Source of the DNA: Anaerolineales bacterium UBA3071
GTDB taxonomy: Bacteria > Chloroflexota > Anaerolineae > UBA3071
Length of the DNA: 27,706 nucleotides
Direction of reading: 5' to 3'
NCBI GenBank assembly: GCA_002366755.1
Contig: DFBV01000084.1
Coordinates: forward strand, 1 to 27,706
Position 1 is the stretch's first letter. Each line of letters begins with the position of its first letter. Both the position numbers and the translations under genes were made by a program. The notes beneath the pieces were generated by a model that saw only the letters and a program-made list of their open reading frames with translations, was not told where the DNA came from and searched no databases. Positions 1 through 6,279 of this stretch are shown piece by piece.

Positions 1-237
1 TGCGGCACGCCGGTCGTCTGCTCCAATCGCCCCTCACTGCCCGAAACCGTAGGTGACGCGGCGCTGAAGGTGGATGCCGAAGACATCGAAGGGCTAGCCG
101 CCGCCATGCTGCGAGCTCTGGAGGATGAGGAGCTACGAGCAGAGATGATCGAGAAGGGACTGGCGTGGGCGAAGCGGTTCACGTGGAGAAAGGCGGCGGA
201 AAAGCTGCTGGAAGCTTACGAGGAAACGCTGCGATGA
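1..237 (+). CDS. Glycosyltransferase (GT4-like), C-terminal end, partial
   Basis: The first reading frame is open from the window edge to a TGA at 235-237 and gives the last 78 residues of a protein. It opens with CGTPVVCSNRPSLPETVGDAA, the usual end of the donor-binding Rossmann domain in GT-B family 4 glycosyltransferases: small residues, the S-x-x-S-L-P-E stretch, then G-D-A-A. A helical tail with a W-x-x-A-A-E-x-x-L-x-x-Y pattern follows, also typical of the family. Such enzymes transfer a sugar from a nucleotide-sugar to a lipid or glycan acceptor. Substrate cannot be judged from this fragment. The next gene begins 29 bases later on the same strand. Confidence 0.85.
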   Translation, partial: CGTPVVCSNRPSLPETVGDAALKVDAEDIEGLAAAMLRALEDEELRAEMIEKGLAWAKRFTWRKAAEKLLEAYEETLR

Positions 238-266
238 AGTCACGACCGAAAGGAGGACACAAGCGA

Positions 267-764
267 ATGGATACCGCCACGCTGATCATGATCGCTTTGG
301 CCATCATCTTGACCGTCGTGGCCTACTTCCGCGGAGGCGTGCACTGGAAGGGGCTGACAAGTGGTGGACGGATGCTCTCCAACAACCTGCTGCTGCTCCT
401 GGCCTCTTTCGCCATAGCCGGGATGGTCCAGGTGTTGATCCCCAAGGAGATCATCCAACAATGGCTGGGGGCAGAATCCGGCCTCAAAGGCATCATCCTG
501 GGTTGCATCGCTGGCGGCCTGACGCCAGGTGGGCCTTACGCCGTGTTTCCCATCGTGGGCTCGCTCTACCAGGCGGAGGCGAGCCTCGGAGCTGTGGTCG
601 GGTTCGTCAGCGCCTGGTCGCTCTGGTCCGTGGCCCGGTTGCCCATGGAGGTAGCCCTCATCGGCCCCAAAGTGGCGCTGGTGCGCGTCATCGCTACCCT
701 CGTCGTGCCGCCGCTGGCCGGCCTGTTCGCCCAGCATGTGCTGGGAAACCTAATTCAATTCTAG
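267..764 (+). CDS. Permease-like integral membrane protein, half-length (COG0701/DUF318-like)
   Basis: This gene encodes 165 residues and is almost entirely hydrophobic. About five membrane segments are visible, near residues 3-22, 37-58, 74-98, 100-120 and 130-155. A conserved-looking loop reads GGLTPGGPYAVFPIVGSLY. That loop and the KEIIQQWLG-x-x-SG pattern resemble the predicted permease family COG0701 (DUF318, which includes ArsP), whose members usually have about eight helices in two repeats. This protein matches roughly one repeat, so it may work as a dimer. ATG at 267 is chosen because AGGAGG lies at 251-256, ten bases upstream. An in-frame ATG at 234 overlaps the preceding stop and has no such site. 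The transported substrate is unknown. Confidence 0.75.
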   Translation: MDTATLIMIALAIILTVVAYFRGGVHWKGLTSGGRMLSNNLLLLLASFAIAGMVQVLIPKEIIQQWLGAESGLKGIILGCIAGGLTPGGPYAVFPIVGSLYQAEASLGAVVGFVSAWSLWSVARLPMEVALIGPKVALVRVIATLVVPPLAGLFAQHVLGNLIQF

Positions 765-781
765 AGAGGAGACCGAGTATC

Positions 782-1297
782 ATGATCAACCGCATCGAAG
801 TTCCGTACACGTATCGTTTCGCCGACATGGTAGACTGCCTGGACGACGCCGGCCTGTTGCTGGCGGCCACCAAGCGCTCCGGCGAATCCAACGTCATGAC
901 CATTGGCTGGGGCACGGTGGGCGTCGTGTGGGGCCTGCCCATGTTCACCGTGCTGGTGCGCCCCTCCCGCTTCACCCACCAGTTCATCGAGGACGCGGGG
1001 GAGTTCACCGTCAACGTGCCGTCGCCGGACATGCGAGCATTCGTGGATTTCTGCGGGACGCGCAGCGGGCGCGATGTGAACAAGTTCGCCGAATTCGACA
1101 TCGCCAGCAGCCCTGGCCAGCAGGTGCAGAGCGTGACCATTGATCCCTGCCCGTGGGTCTACGAGTGTCGCGTGGTACAGAAGAACGACGTCCTCCCCGA
1201 AACGTTCGCGCCGAAGATCATCTCCGCCTACTACCCGCGCGGTGACTTCCATCGTGTGTACTACGGAGAGATCCTGGGCGTGTTCGCCACGGAGTAG
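782..1297 (+). CDS. Flavin reductase-like FMN-binding domain protein
   Basis: The product has 171 residues and looks like the flavin reductase-like split-barrel family, which binds FMN or reduces free flavin with NAD(P)H. Supporting segments are SNVMTIGWGTVGVVWGLPMFTVLVRPSRFTH in the first half (not shown in full elsewhere), where N-x-M-T-I-G-W and the R-x-S-R-x-T-H element match the usual flavin-contact region, then GEFTVNVPS, and a C-terminal IISAYYPRGDFHRVYYGEILGV. GAGAGGAG sits a few bases before ATG 782. Its neighbour is an acyl-CoA dehydrogenase, another flavoprotein. A functional link is possible but not shown. The stop codon overlaps a reiterated GTAGACAAG word that continues into the spacer. 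Confidence 0.85.
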   Translation: MINRIEVPYTYRFADMVDCLDDAGLLLAATKRSGESNVMTIGWGTVGVVWGLPMFTVLVRPSRFTHQFIEDAGEFTVNVPSPDMRAFVDFCGTRSGRDVNKFAEFDIASSPGQQVQSVTIDPCPWVYECRVVQKNDVLPETFAPKIISAYYPRGDFHRVYYGEILGVFATE

Positions 1298-1337
1298 ACA
1301 AGTACATAAGTAGACAAGTAGACAAGGCAACCTTGTC
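1294..1337. repeat. Reiterated GTAGACAAG word with GACAAGG/CCTTGTC hairpin
   Basis: GTAGACAAG occurs at 1294-1302, 1310-1318 and 1318-1326. The last copy runs into a perfect 7-bp inverted repeat, GACAAGG (1321-1327), loop CAA, CCTTGTC (1331-1337). A second word, CCTTGTTT/CCTTGTTC, then repeats to about 1380. The hairpin lies just after the flavin reductase stop but has no T-run, so a terminator role is only possible. Confidence 0.6.
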
Positions 1338-1401
1338 CCTTGCTACCCCCTTGTTTCCTTGTTCCCTTGTTCACCTGTTTCCTTCCTCAAGGAGTCAAAC
1401 A

Positions 1402-2547
1402 ATGCACTTCGAGCTTACCGAAGAACAGCGCATGACCCGCGAGATGGTGCGGGACTTCGCCGAAAACGAGATCAAGCCCTCGGCCCAGGAGCGAGACCAC
1501 ACGGGAGAGTTCTCCTGGGAAATCTTCCGCAAGATGGGGCCGCTGGGTTTGCTGGGGCTGCCCATCGCCGAGGAATACGGCGGCGCCGGGGCCGACACGG
1601 TCTGCCTCGCCATCGCCATGGAGGAAATCGCCCGCGTCTGCGGCTCTACCGCCATCACCCTCGACGCTCACATCTCCCTTGCCAGCGAGGCCATCTGCCA
1701 GTTTGGCAGTGAAGAGCAGAAGCGAAAATACTTGGTGCCGCTGGCGCGCGGCAAGAAGCTGGGGGCCTTCGCCCTCACCGAGCCAGAGGCGGGGAGCGAC
1801 GCAGTGGCCATCAAGACCAGAGCCATCCTGGACGGTGACGAATGGGTTCTGAACGGCCAGAAGGTTTTCATCACCAACGGCTCCATCGCCGATGTGATGG
1901 TTGTCGCCGCCGTGACGGACCCCCAAAAGGGCCATCGTGGCATCTCCAATTTTATCGTGGAGAAGGGAACTCCCGGCTTTCACCCCGGAAGGGACGAGGA
2001 GAAGATGGGCCTGAAAAGTTCCGTGACCTCCCAGCTCTTCTTCGAGGATTGTCGCATCCCCAGGGAGAACGTTTTGGGCCGAGAGGGGGAGGGGTTCAAG
2101 CAATTCCTGATCGTCCTCGACGCCGGGCGCATCGCCATAGGGGCCATGGCCCTGGGATTGGCGCAGGGGAGTTACGAGCGGGCGCTGGCCTATGCCAAAG
2201 AGCGGGTGCAGTTCGGCCAGCCCATCGCCAAGTTCCAGGCCATCCAGTGGATGCTGGCGGACACGGCCACGGAGATCGAAGCCGCCCGGCTGATGGTCTA
2301 CCGCGCCGCCTGGCTCAAAGACCAGGGAGTGCGCTTCACAAAGGAAGCGGCCATGGCCAAGCTCTACGCTTCCGAGGTGGCCGAGCGGGCTTGCTTCAAG
2401 GCTGTGCAGATCCACGGCGGCTACGGCTACGTGCGGGAGTACGATGTAGAGCGCATGTACCGAGATCAGCGGCTATGCACCATCGGTGAGGGGACGTCGG
2501 AGGTCCAGCGACTGGTGATCGCGCGGCAGATACTGGGGAAGTTCTAG
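1402..2547 (+). CDS. Acyl-CoA dehydrogenase
   Basis: This gene encodes 381 residues, the normal length for a soluble acyl-CoA dehydrogenase that oxidises an acyl-CoA to the 2-enoyl-CoA and passes electrons from FAD to electron-transfer flavoprotein. Family signature 1 is present as GAFALTEPEAGSDA, and signature 2 as QIHGGYGYVREYDVERMYRD. The catalytic glutamate is expected in the IGEGTSEVQR segment near the C terminus, in the place of the IYEGTS motif of short- and medium-chain enzymes. AAGGAG at 1389-1394 supports ATG 1402. The exact chain-length preference cannot be read from the sequence. The last 247 bp are duplicated 1102 bp downstream. Confidence 0.95.
   Translation: MHFELTEEQRMTREMVRDFAENEIKPSAQERDHTGEFSWEIFRKMGPLGLLGLPIAEEYGGAGADTVCLAIAMEEIARVCGSTAITLDAHISLASEAICQFGSEEQKRKYLVPLARGKKLGAFALTEPEAGSDAVAIKTRAILDGDEWVLNGQKVFITNGSIADVMVVAAVTDPQKGHRGISNFIVEKGTPGFHPGRDEEKMGLKSSVTSQLFFEDCRIPRENVLGREGEGFKQFLIVLDAGRIAIGAMALGLAQGSYERALAYAKERVQFGQPIAKFQAIQWMLADTATEIEAARLMVYRAAWLKDQGVRFTKEAAMAKLYASEVAERACFKAVQIHGGYGYVREYDVERMYRDQRLCTIGEGTSEVQRLVIARQILGKF
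2301..2547 (+). repeat. Upstream copy of 247-bp direct repeat (3' end of acyl-CoA dehydrogenase)
   Basis: Bases 2301-2547 align without gaps to 3403-3649, with 10 mismatches by eye. Six are synonymous third-position changes. The others change V to M, K to R and F to L (two bases). This copy is in the intact gene. Confidence 0.95.
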
Positions 2548-2579
2548 TTCCGATGAGAGCATAACGGGTCTTTCTTCCA

Positions 2580-2634
2580 GGGGAGCGACTGACTATCGGC
2601 TTTCGGCGATTTCGGTTCCACTGCACGGCTCCCC
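2580..2634. other. Possible long stem-loop after acyl-CoA dehydrogenase
   Basis: Arms GGGGAGC (2580-2586) and GCTCCCC (2628-2634) can pair around a loop of about 41 bases containing ATCGGCTTTCGGCGAT. There is no T-run after it, so it is not a standard intrinsic terminator. Confidence 0.3.
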
Positions 2635-2645
2635 GATCAAGCGTC

Positions 2646-2674
2646 TTGCCTTCAACTCCAAATAGGAGTACAAT
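2646..2674 (+). promoter_or_regulatory. Putative promoter for the toxin-antitoxin pair
   Basis: TTGCCT at 2646-2651 and TACAAT at 2669-2674 are separated by 17 bases, a sigma70-type arrangement. Transcription would begin near 2681, about 105 bases before the toxin start. The leader would then include a hairpin with 8-bp arms ATGTGGCG (2706-2713) and CGCCACAT (2720-2727). Confidence 0.4.
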
Positions 2675-2705
2675 AGGTGCAGCCTGCTTAGTCCAACTCT
2701 GGATT

Positions 2706-2727
2706 ATGTGGCGGCTTCGCGCCACAT
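2706..2727. other. Leader hairpin upstream of BrnT
   Basis: A perfect 8-bp inverted repeat, ATGTGGCG / CGCCACAT, encloses the six-base loop GCTTCG. It lies between the putative promoter and the toxin gene. It could be a leader structure or a dyad bound by the toxin-antitoxin complex. Confidence 0.5.
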
Positions 2728-2785
2728 GAATCCCTATTCGTTAGGGTGTCGCCCATTGCATTCCCCGCTATGATGAGAGAAGGGT

Positions 2786-3070
2786 ATGGACCTAAGATTT
2801 GAGTGGGACGAAGCAAAAGCCCTAGCAAATGTACGTAAGCATGGTATCAGTTTCGAGGAAGCCGTAACCATCTTTGGCGATCCCGACGCTATCACTATCT
2901 TCGACATCGAACATTCGGACGAGGAAGATCGTTTCATCGACATTGGACTGTCCGCGAGCGGGCGTACCCTCGTAGTTGTCTACACGGAACGCGGCATACG
3001 CATTCGCATCATCAATTGCCGGAAAGCGACACCGGCTGAACGGAGACAGTATGAACGGCAAACTATCTGA
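2786..3070 (+). CDS. brnT: BrnT-type toxin (DUF497), type II toxin-antitoxin system
   Basis: The 94-residue product has the pattern of the BrnT family, a RelE-fold ribonuclease toxin. FEWDEAKALANVRKHGISFEEA is at the N terminus (residues 5-26, key residues W7, D8, K11, N15, K18, H19 and F23). RTLVVVYTERGIRIRIINCRKATPAERRQYE lies near the C terminus, where the R-x-I-x-x-x-R-x-A and E-R-x-x-Y elements are family hallmarks. Such toxins usually cut RNA and stop translation until bound by an antitoxin. The coding region overlaps the next gene by 20 bases, the tight coupling expected of a toxin-antitoxin pair. ATG 2786 is preceded by AGAAGGG, close to the start. Confidence 0.9.
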   Translation: MDLRFEWDEAKALANVRKHGISFEEAVTIFGDPDAITIFDIEHSDEEDRFIDIGLSASGRTLVVVYTERGIRIRIINCRKATPAERRQYERQTI

Positions 3071-3344
3071 GCAACGGACAGACGACGAGATGTTACCAGA
3101 GTATGATTTTTCTGATGGCATTCGTGGCAAACACTATCGGGCATACCAACGTGGCTATCAGGTTGTTGTCCACAAGATGGATGGAACAACCGAAACGAGG
3201 GACTTTGCCTTGCCGGAGGGGACCGTCATCCTCGCCCCCGATGTCCGCACCTATTTCCCGGATTCGGAAACGGTCAATCGCGCATTACGAGGATTGATCG
3301 ATCTCTTGCCCCAGAAACGTCTGCCCAGCGGAGTAGCCTCGTAA
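3051..3344 (+). CDS. Putative antitoxin partner of BrnT
   Basis: This gene encodes 97 residues and begins inside the end of the toxin gene. The sequence includes EYDFSDGIRGKHYRAYQRGY, then VVVHKMDGTTETRDFALPEG, then a segment ending in YFPDSETVNRALRGLIDLLP. This looks like a family of small proteins often encoded after BrnT in Chloroflexota and Cyanobacteria. It does not look like the classical ribbon-helix-helix BrnA. The antitoxin role is inferred from gene order and overlap. The start at 3051 is chosen because it gives the short overlap and the compact family-like N terminus. It could instead be an accessory protein. Confidence 0.75.
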   Translation: MNGKLSEQRTDDEMLPEYDFSDGIRGKHYRAYQRGYQVVVHKMDGTTETRDFALPEGTVILAPDVRTYFPDSETVNRALRGLIDLLPQKRLPSGVAS

Positions 3345-3402
3345 GAACGACAAAGCAGAAGGCTGTTTCGCGTGTGGGCTGCTTGCCAAGGTAAGTCAGT
3401 AG

Positions 3403-3649
3403 CCGCGCTGCCTGGCTCAAAGACCAGGGAGTGCGCTTCACAAAGGAAGCGGCCATGGCCAAGCTCTACGCCTCGGAGGTGGCCGAGCGGGCTTGCTTCA
3501 AGGCTGTCCAGATCCACGGCGGCTACGGCTACATGCGGGAGTACGACGTGGAGCGCATGTACCGAGATCAGCGGCTATGCACCATCGGTGAGGGGACGTC
3601 GGAGGTCCAGCGACTGGTGATCGCGCGGCAGATACTGGGGAGGCTGTAG
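3403..3649 (+). pseudogene. Duplicated C-terminal fragment of acyl-CoA dehydrogenase
   Basis: These 247 bases repeat the end of the intact gene at 2301-2547 without gaps, including the signature QIHGGYGYMREYDVERMYRD, the catalytic GEGTSE segment and the TAG stop. Nothing upstream of 3403 resembles the rest of the enzyme, so the fragment lacks about four-fifths of the protein and cannot be active. A GTG at 3431 could start a 72-residue peptide, with no evident ribosome site. Most differences from the intact copy are silent. This suggests the two copies diverged while both were under selection, as alleles or paralogues, before one was truncated. Confidence 0.92.
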
Positions 3650-3713
3650 TCTCGGATCTTGGGTTTCGAGTTTCGGGCCTCGAGTTTCACGTTGCAGGTT
3701 GCCAGGAGGAGAG

Positions 3714-4229
3714 ATGCACCCACTAGTTAAGCTGGCTCAAGAGACCATCGAGATGTACGTGCGCGAAGGGCGCATGCCGGAGCCGCCAGAGGAGTTGACG
3801 CCGGAGATGCAGCGGCGAGCAGGCAGCTTCGTCTCCCTTCATGCTCACGGGAGGCTGCGCGGCTGCATCGGCACCATCGAGCCCGCCCAGGACAATCTGG
3901 CCAAGGAGGTGATCCGCAACGCCGTCAGCGCGGCCACCCGCGATCCCCGCTTTCCACCCGTGGCCCCCGATGAACTAGCGGAGCTGAACATCAAGGTGGA
4001 CGTGCTCACCGAGCCAGAGCCCGTTCAGAGCCTGGATGAACTAGACCCCAAGCGCTACGGCGTCATTGTGCAGTCCAAGCGCAGTCCCCGGAAGCGCGGG
4101 CTGCTGCTGCCAGATTTGGAGGGCGTGGATACGGTCGAGTACCAGGTGGAAATCGCCCGCCGCAAAGCGTGGCTGGACGCCGACGAGCCAGTGCAGCTCT
4201 ATCGCTTCAGGGTGGAGCGGTACACCTGA
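3714..4229 (+). CDS. AMMECR1 domain-containing protein
   Basis: The 171-residue product matches the AMMECR1 family over its whole length. The diagnostic core is GSFVSLHAHGRLRGCIGTIE (residues 38-57), with the invariant L-R-G-C-I-G motif, followed by D-P-R-F-P-P-V near residue 80 and a VEYQVEIARRKAWL segment near the end. The family occurs in bacteria, archaea and eukaryotes, and its biochemical role is not settled. In some genomes it belongs to the AmmeMemoRadiSam cluster, whose other members are not seen here. AGGAGGAG just before ATG 3714 is a strong ribosome site. The stop is one base before the shikimate dehydrogenase remnant. Confidence 0.93.
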   Translation: MHPLVKLAQETIEMYVREGRMPEPPEELTPEMQRRAGSFVSLHAHGRLRGCIGTIEPAQDNLAKEVIRNAVSAATRDPRFPPVAPDELAELNIKVDVLTEPEPVQSLDELDPKRYGVIVQSKRSPRKRGLLLPDLEGVDTVEYQVEIARRKAWLDADEPVQLYRFRVERYT

Positions 4230-4230
4230 G

Positions 4231-4599
4231 GTGTACTCTCAATCCACCACCGGTCTGCCCACCACCCTCGCCGTGGAAGCCGCGTGCAGCGACCTCCTGG
4301 TCAACACCACCCCCGCCGGCATGTGGCCTCACGACGAAGGTCCAGAGGCTTCCCTCTGGCCGGAGGTATTGGCCTTTCCACCTCACCTGCTGGCCTATGA
4401 TCTGATCTACCGGCCCAAGGAGACGAAGCTGTTGCGGCAGGCGCGGCTGGCCGAAGCGGTGACCATCAACGGAGTGCAGATGCTAGTACCCCAGGGAGAG
4501 CGGGCCTTCAAACTGTGTACCGGCCAATCGCCGCTGCTGGAGGTGATGTGGGCGGCCGGCGAGCAGGCGCTGGAGGCAACCGGCGCCGACAGCAGATGA
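4231..4599 (+). pseudogene. aroE: Shikimate dehydrogenase, 5'-truncated remnant (C-terminal half)
   Basis: A reading frame of about 122 residues begins right after the AMMECR1 stop and ends at TGA 4597-4599. It contains DLLVNTTPAGMWP, then AYDLIYRPKETKLLRQAR, then INGVQMLVPQGERAFKLCTG. These are the NADP-domain end and C-terminal helices of AroE, which reduces 3-dehydroshikimate in aromatic amino acid synthesis. The catalytic N-terminal domain and the dinucleotide GxGGxx motif are missing. A GTG at 4231 could be a start by reinitiation, but the product would lack the shikimate site. The well-kept reading frame suggests a fairly recent truncation, or a domain still expressed for another reason. 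Confidence 0.85.
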
Positions 4600-4608
4600 G
4601 GAGCGGAG

Positions 4609-4637
4609 TTGTCTCGGTGCAGGGAGTATAGTATAAT
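4609..4637 (+). promoter_or_regulatory. Putative sigma70 promoter for the second antitoxin
   Basis: TTGTCT at 4609-4614 and a perfect TATAAT at 4632-4637 are spaced by 17 bases. Transcription would begin near 4644, about 77 bases before the antitoxin ATG. Confidence 0.65.
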
Positions 4638-4720
4638 CATAACGAAGACTTTGAGCTGCAGATTCGAGGGTCTGCGAACCCGAACGCGAAGATGAGAAGG
4701 AGGAGAAGGAGGAGATTATC

Positions 4721-4990
4721 ATGAGAACAATCACTCTGGAAGAACTGGAAACCAATCCCGTAGCTGTACTGAACATAGCTGACGACCTCCTCATCACCAA
4801 AGACAGCAAACCTTATCGCCTGGTCTCTTGCCTGGATGAGGATGTTCTGGATGACGTGTTGCTACTTCAGCACCCGGCCATTCGAGAAACAATCCAAACC
4901 TCGGAAGCAAACCTTGCCGCGGGACGCTACCAATCCGTTGATGTGCTGCTGGAAAAGTATAGCCATGAGCTATCGGATTCTGATTCCTGA
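4721..4990 (+). CDS. Antitoxin-like protein (Phd/YefM-like, tentative)
   Basis: This gene encodes 89 residues. The N-terminal half, TLEELETNPVAVLNIADD followed by LLITKDSKPYRLV, resembles the DNA-binding end of Phd/YefM-type antitoxins. The C-terminal half ends in AAGRYQSVDVLLEKYSHEL, a pattern common to toxin-wrapping tails. GGAGGAGAAGGAGGAG lies just upstream, giving a strong ribosome site before ATG 4721, and a good promoter sits at 4609-4637. The next frame starts at 4965 inside this gene and encodes the beginning of a RelE-like toxin, supporting a toxin-antitoxin assignment. The toxin is broken, so this is probably an orphan antitoxin. Confidence 0.65.
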   Translation: MRTITLEELETNPVAVLNIADDLLITKDSKPYRLVSCLDEDVLDDVLLLQHPAIRETIQTSEANLAAGRYQSVDVLLEKYSHELSDSDS

Positions 4991-5003
4991 CAACATCAAA
5001 CGA
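4965..5003 (+). pseudogene. RelE/ParE-like toxin, N-terminal stub
   Basis: ATG 4965 overlaps the end of the antitoxin gene by 26 bases and begins MSYRILIPDNIKR, a typical first beta-strand of RelE/ParE toxins. After about 13 codons the frame becomes unlike any toxin and runs into the opposite-strand M28 peptidase gene that ends at 5068. The rest of the toxin appears deleted. The family call rests on very few residues plus the overlapping arrangement. Confidence 0.5.
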
Positions 5004-5067
5004 AGCCATATCTCCTCATCGTGGACAACTTCACGTCATCGAAGCCGACCTCCCCACTCTGGAGCAA

Positions 5068-6276
5068 TCAGCTTCCCACACCCGCATCAGCCTCCTGCAG
5101 CATCTCCCACACAAACAGGTGCACGTCGCGTAGCGCCTCGACCTCCACGTGCTCTGGCGTGTCCGTCATCTGGTGCCAGTACATCTGTGTAGCGCCCTCA
5201 GCAGGCATAGCGTCCAGCGAGAGGGCCTTGAAGCCCCGCTTGTGCGCTACCGCCGCGTCGGTGTAGGCCGCTCCGAAGTGCTCGCTGAAGCCCAACTCAG
5301 GGTGCGTCGCCGCCACCCGCCGGGCCAGGGCCAGCATCTCAGGATGAGGTCGCTGGCGCATGATGAGTCCTTCGGGCACAGGCATGCTCACCTTGCCCAT
5401 TCCCACCTGATCCAGGATGACGAAGGACGCGTCCTGCAGTTCGCCGCCATGGGCGTCGAGGAAAGCGACCATGCCATAAGACGCCGCCTCCTCGCAGCCA
5501 GTCAGTAGCAGCCAGACCTCCGTGCGCGGCAATGGTTCTCGTACCAGCCGGGCAGCCAGCGCTAGCACCGAACCGACACCGGATCCGTTGTCGTTGGCTC
5601 CGGGCGAGAAGGGGGTGAAGTCGGCGTGCAGGCACAGGGTCAGAGCGAACAGTTCCATGGCCGCCATGACCAGCCCGCCCCAGCGCACCCCGCCCCAGCC
5701 GGTTACGGCTCCCAGCAAGTAGAGCAACGCGCCGATGGCCATGCTGACGAAGGCCAACCCCACCAAGAGGCTGAAGAGCCGTTGCCAGGCCGCAGAGGAA
5801 TAGAAAACCGGCGTGCGGTGGGTGTCCAGGTGAGCGGCGAGGACGACGCTCCGAGCGGGCTTCCCGGCAGCAGACACGATGCCCACCACGTTCTGACTCT
5901 TGCCGCGGGGCAACAGCCGCCGCGCCCAGTTGGCAGTGAAGTCGCTCTCCGCCAGCATGCCCCAGGTTCCCAGCCCGCTCAGCAGCGCCGCCAGGGCCAT
6001 GCCCCTCCGTCCCCCGCACCAGGCCAGGCACGTTCCCAGCAGCGCAGCCGCGAAGGCCAGCGCGTAGGGGCGATAGGTGGACGGCGCACCGCGAAACGGT
6101 TCTACGCGCACCTTCTGCGCACCCAGCGCTCGCAGTTGCTGGGCACCATACTCGGCCGCCTGCCGCTCCTGGGCCGTGCAGCTCCCCCGCCCGCCGATGG
6201 TCTCAGCCAGGTAGATGACATGCTCGTAGGCTTTCTCGGCGTGTTGTTCCACTTGGGCCATGCTCCTTCCAAGCAC
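5068..6276 (-). CDS. M28 family metallopeptidase with inserted membrane helices
   Basis: The product is about 402 residues. Zinc-aminopeptidase M28 ligands are all visible: H149 and D151 (AAHLDTHRT), D229 (PGANDNGSG), E262-E263 (TGCEEA), D289 (ILDQVG) and H368 (YWHQMTDTPEH). In ordinary M28 enzymes the first H-x-D and the next Asp are close together. Here about 78 residues separate them and hold two hydrophobic helices (about 164-190 and 199-217). Two more helices precede the domain (about 71-88 and 91-109). It is probably a membrane-anchored aminopeptidase or related hydrolase. Start choice is unclear: GTG at 6276 or ATG at 6261, which has AAGGAG too close to it. The gene stands alone and is convergent with the truncated toxin. 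Confidence 0.85.
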   Translation of the reverse strand: MLGRSMAQVEQHAEKAYEHVIYLAETIGGRGSCTAQERQAAEYGAQQLRALGAQKVRVEPFRGAPSTYRPYALAFAAALLGTCLAWCGGRRGMALAALLSGLGTWGMLAESDFTANWARRLLPRGKSQNVVGIVSAAGKPARSVVLAAHLDTHRTPVFYSSAAWQRLFSLLVGLAFVSMAIGALLYLLGAVTGWGGVRWGGLVMAAMELFALTLCLHADFTPFSPGANDNGSGVGSVLALAARLVREPLPRTEVWLLLTGCEEAASYGMVAFLDAHGGELQDASFVILDQVGMGKVSMPVPEGLIMRQRPHPEMLALARRVAATHPELGFSEHFGAAYTDAAVAHKRGFKALSLDAMPAEGATQMYWHQMTDTPEHVEVEALRDVHLFVWEMLQEADAGVGS

Positions 6277-6279
6277 TTG

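Noticed and set aside
1321..1337. Intrinsic terminator after the flavin reductase gene
   Set aside because: The GACAAGG/CCTTGTC stem is perfect, but what follows is C-rich with no T-run, and it is part of a repeated-word tract.
2706..2727. Integron attC-like site or IS end flanking the toxin pair
   Set aside because: The dyad is a simple 8-bp hairpin without the conserved core sites, and no integrase, transposase or target duplication is nearby.
4407..4640. Minus-strand small gene opposite the aroE remnant
   Set aside because: No ribosome site or recognisable protein was found, and the plus-strand AroE similarity explains the open frame.
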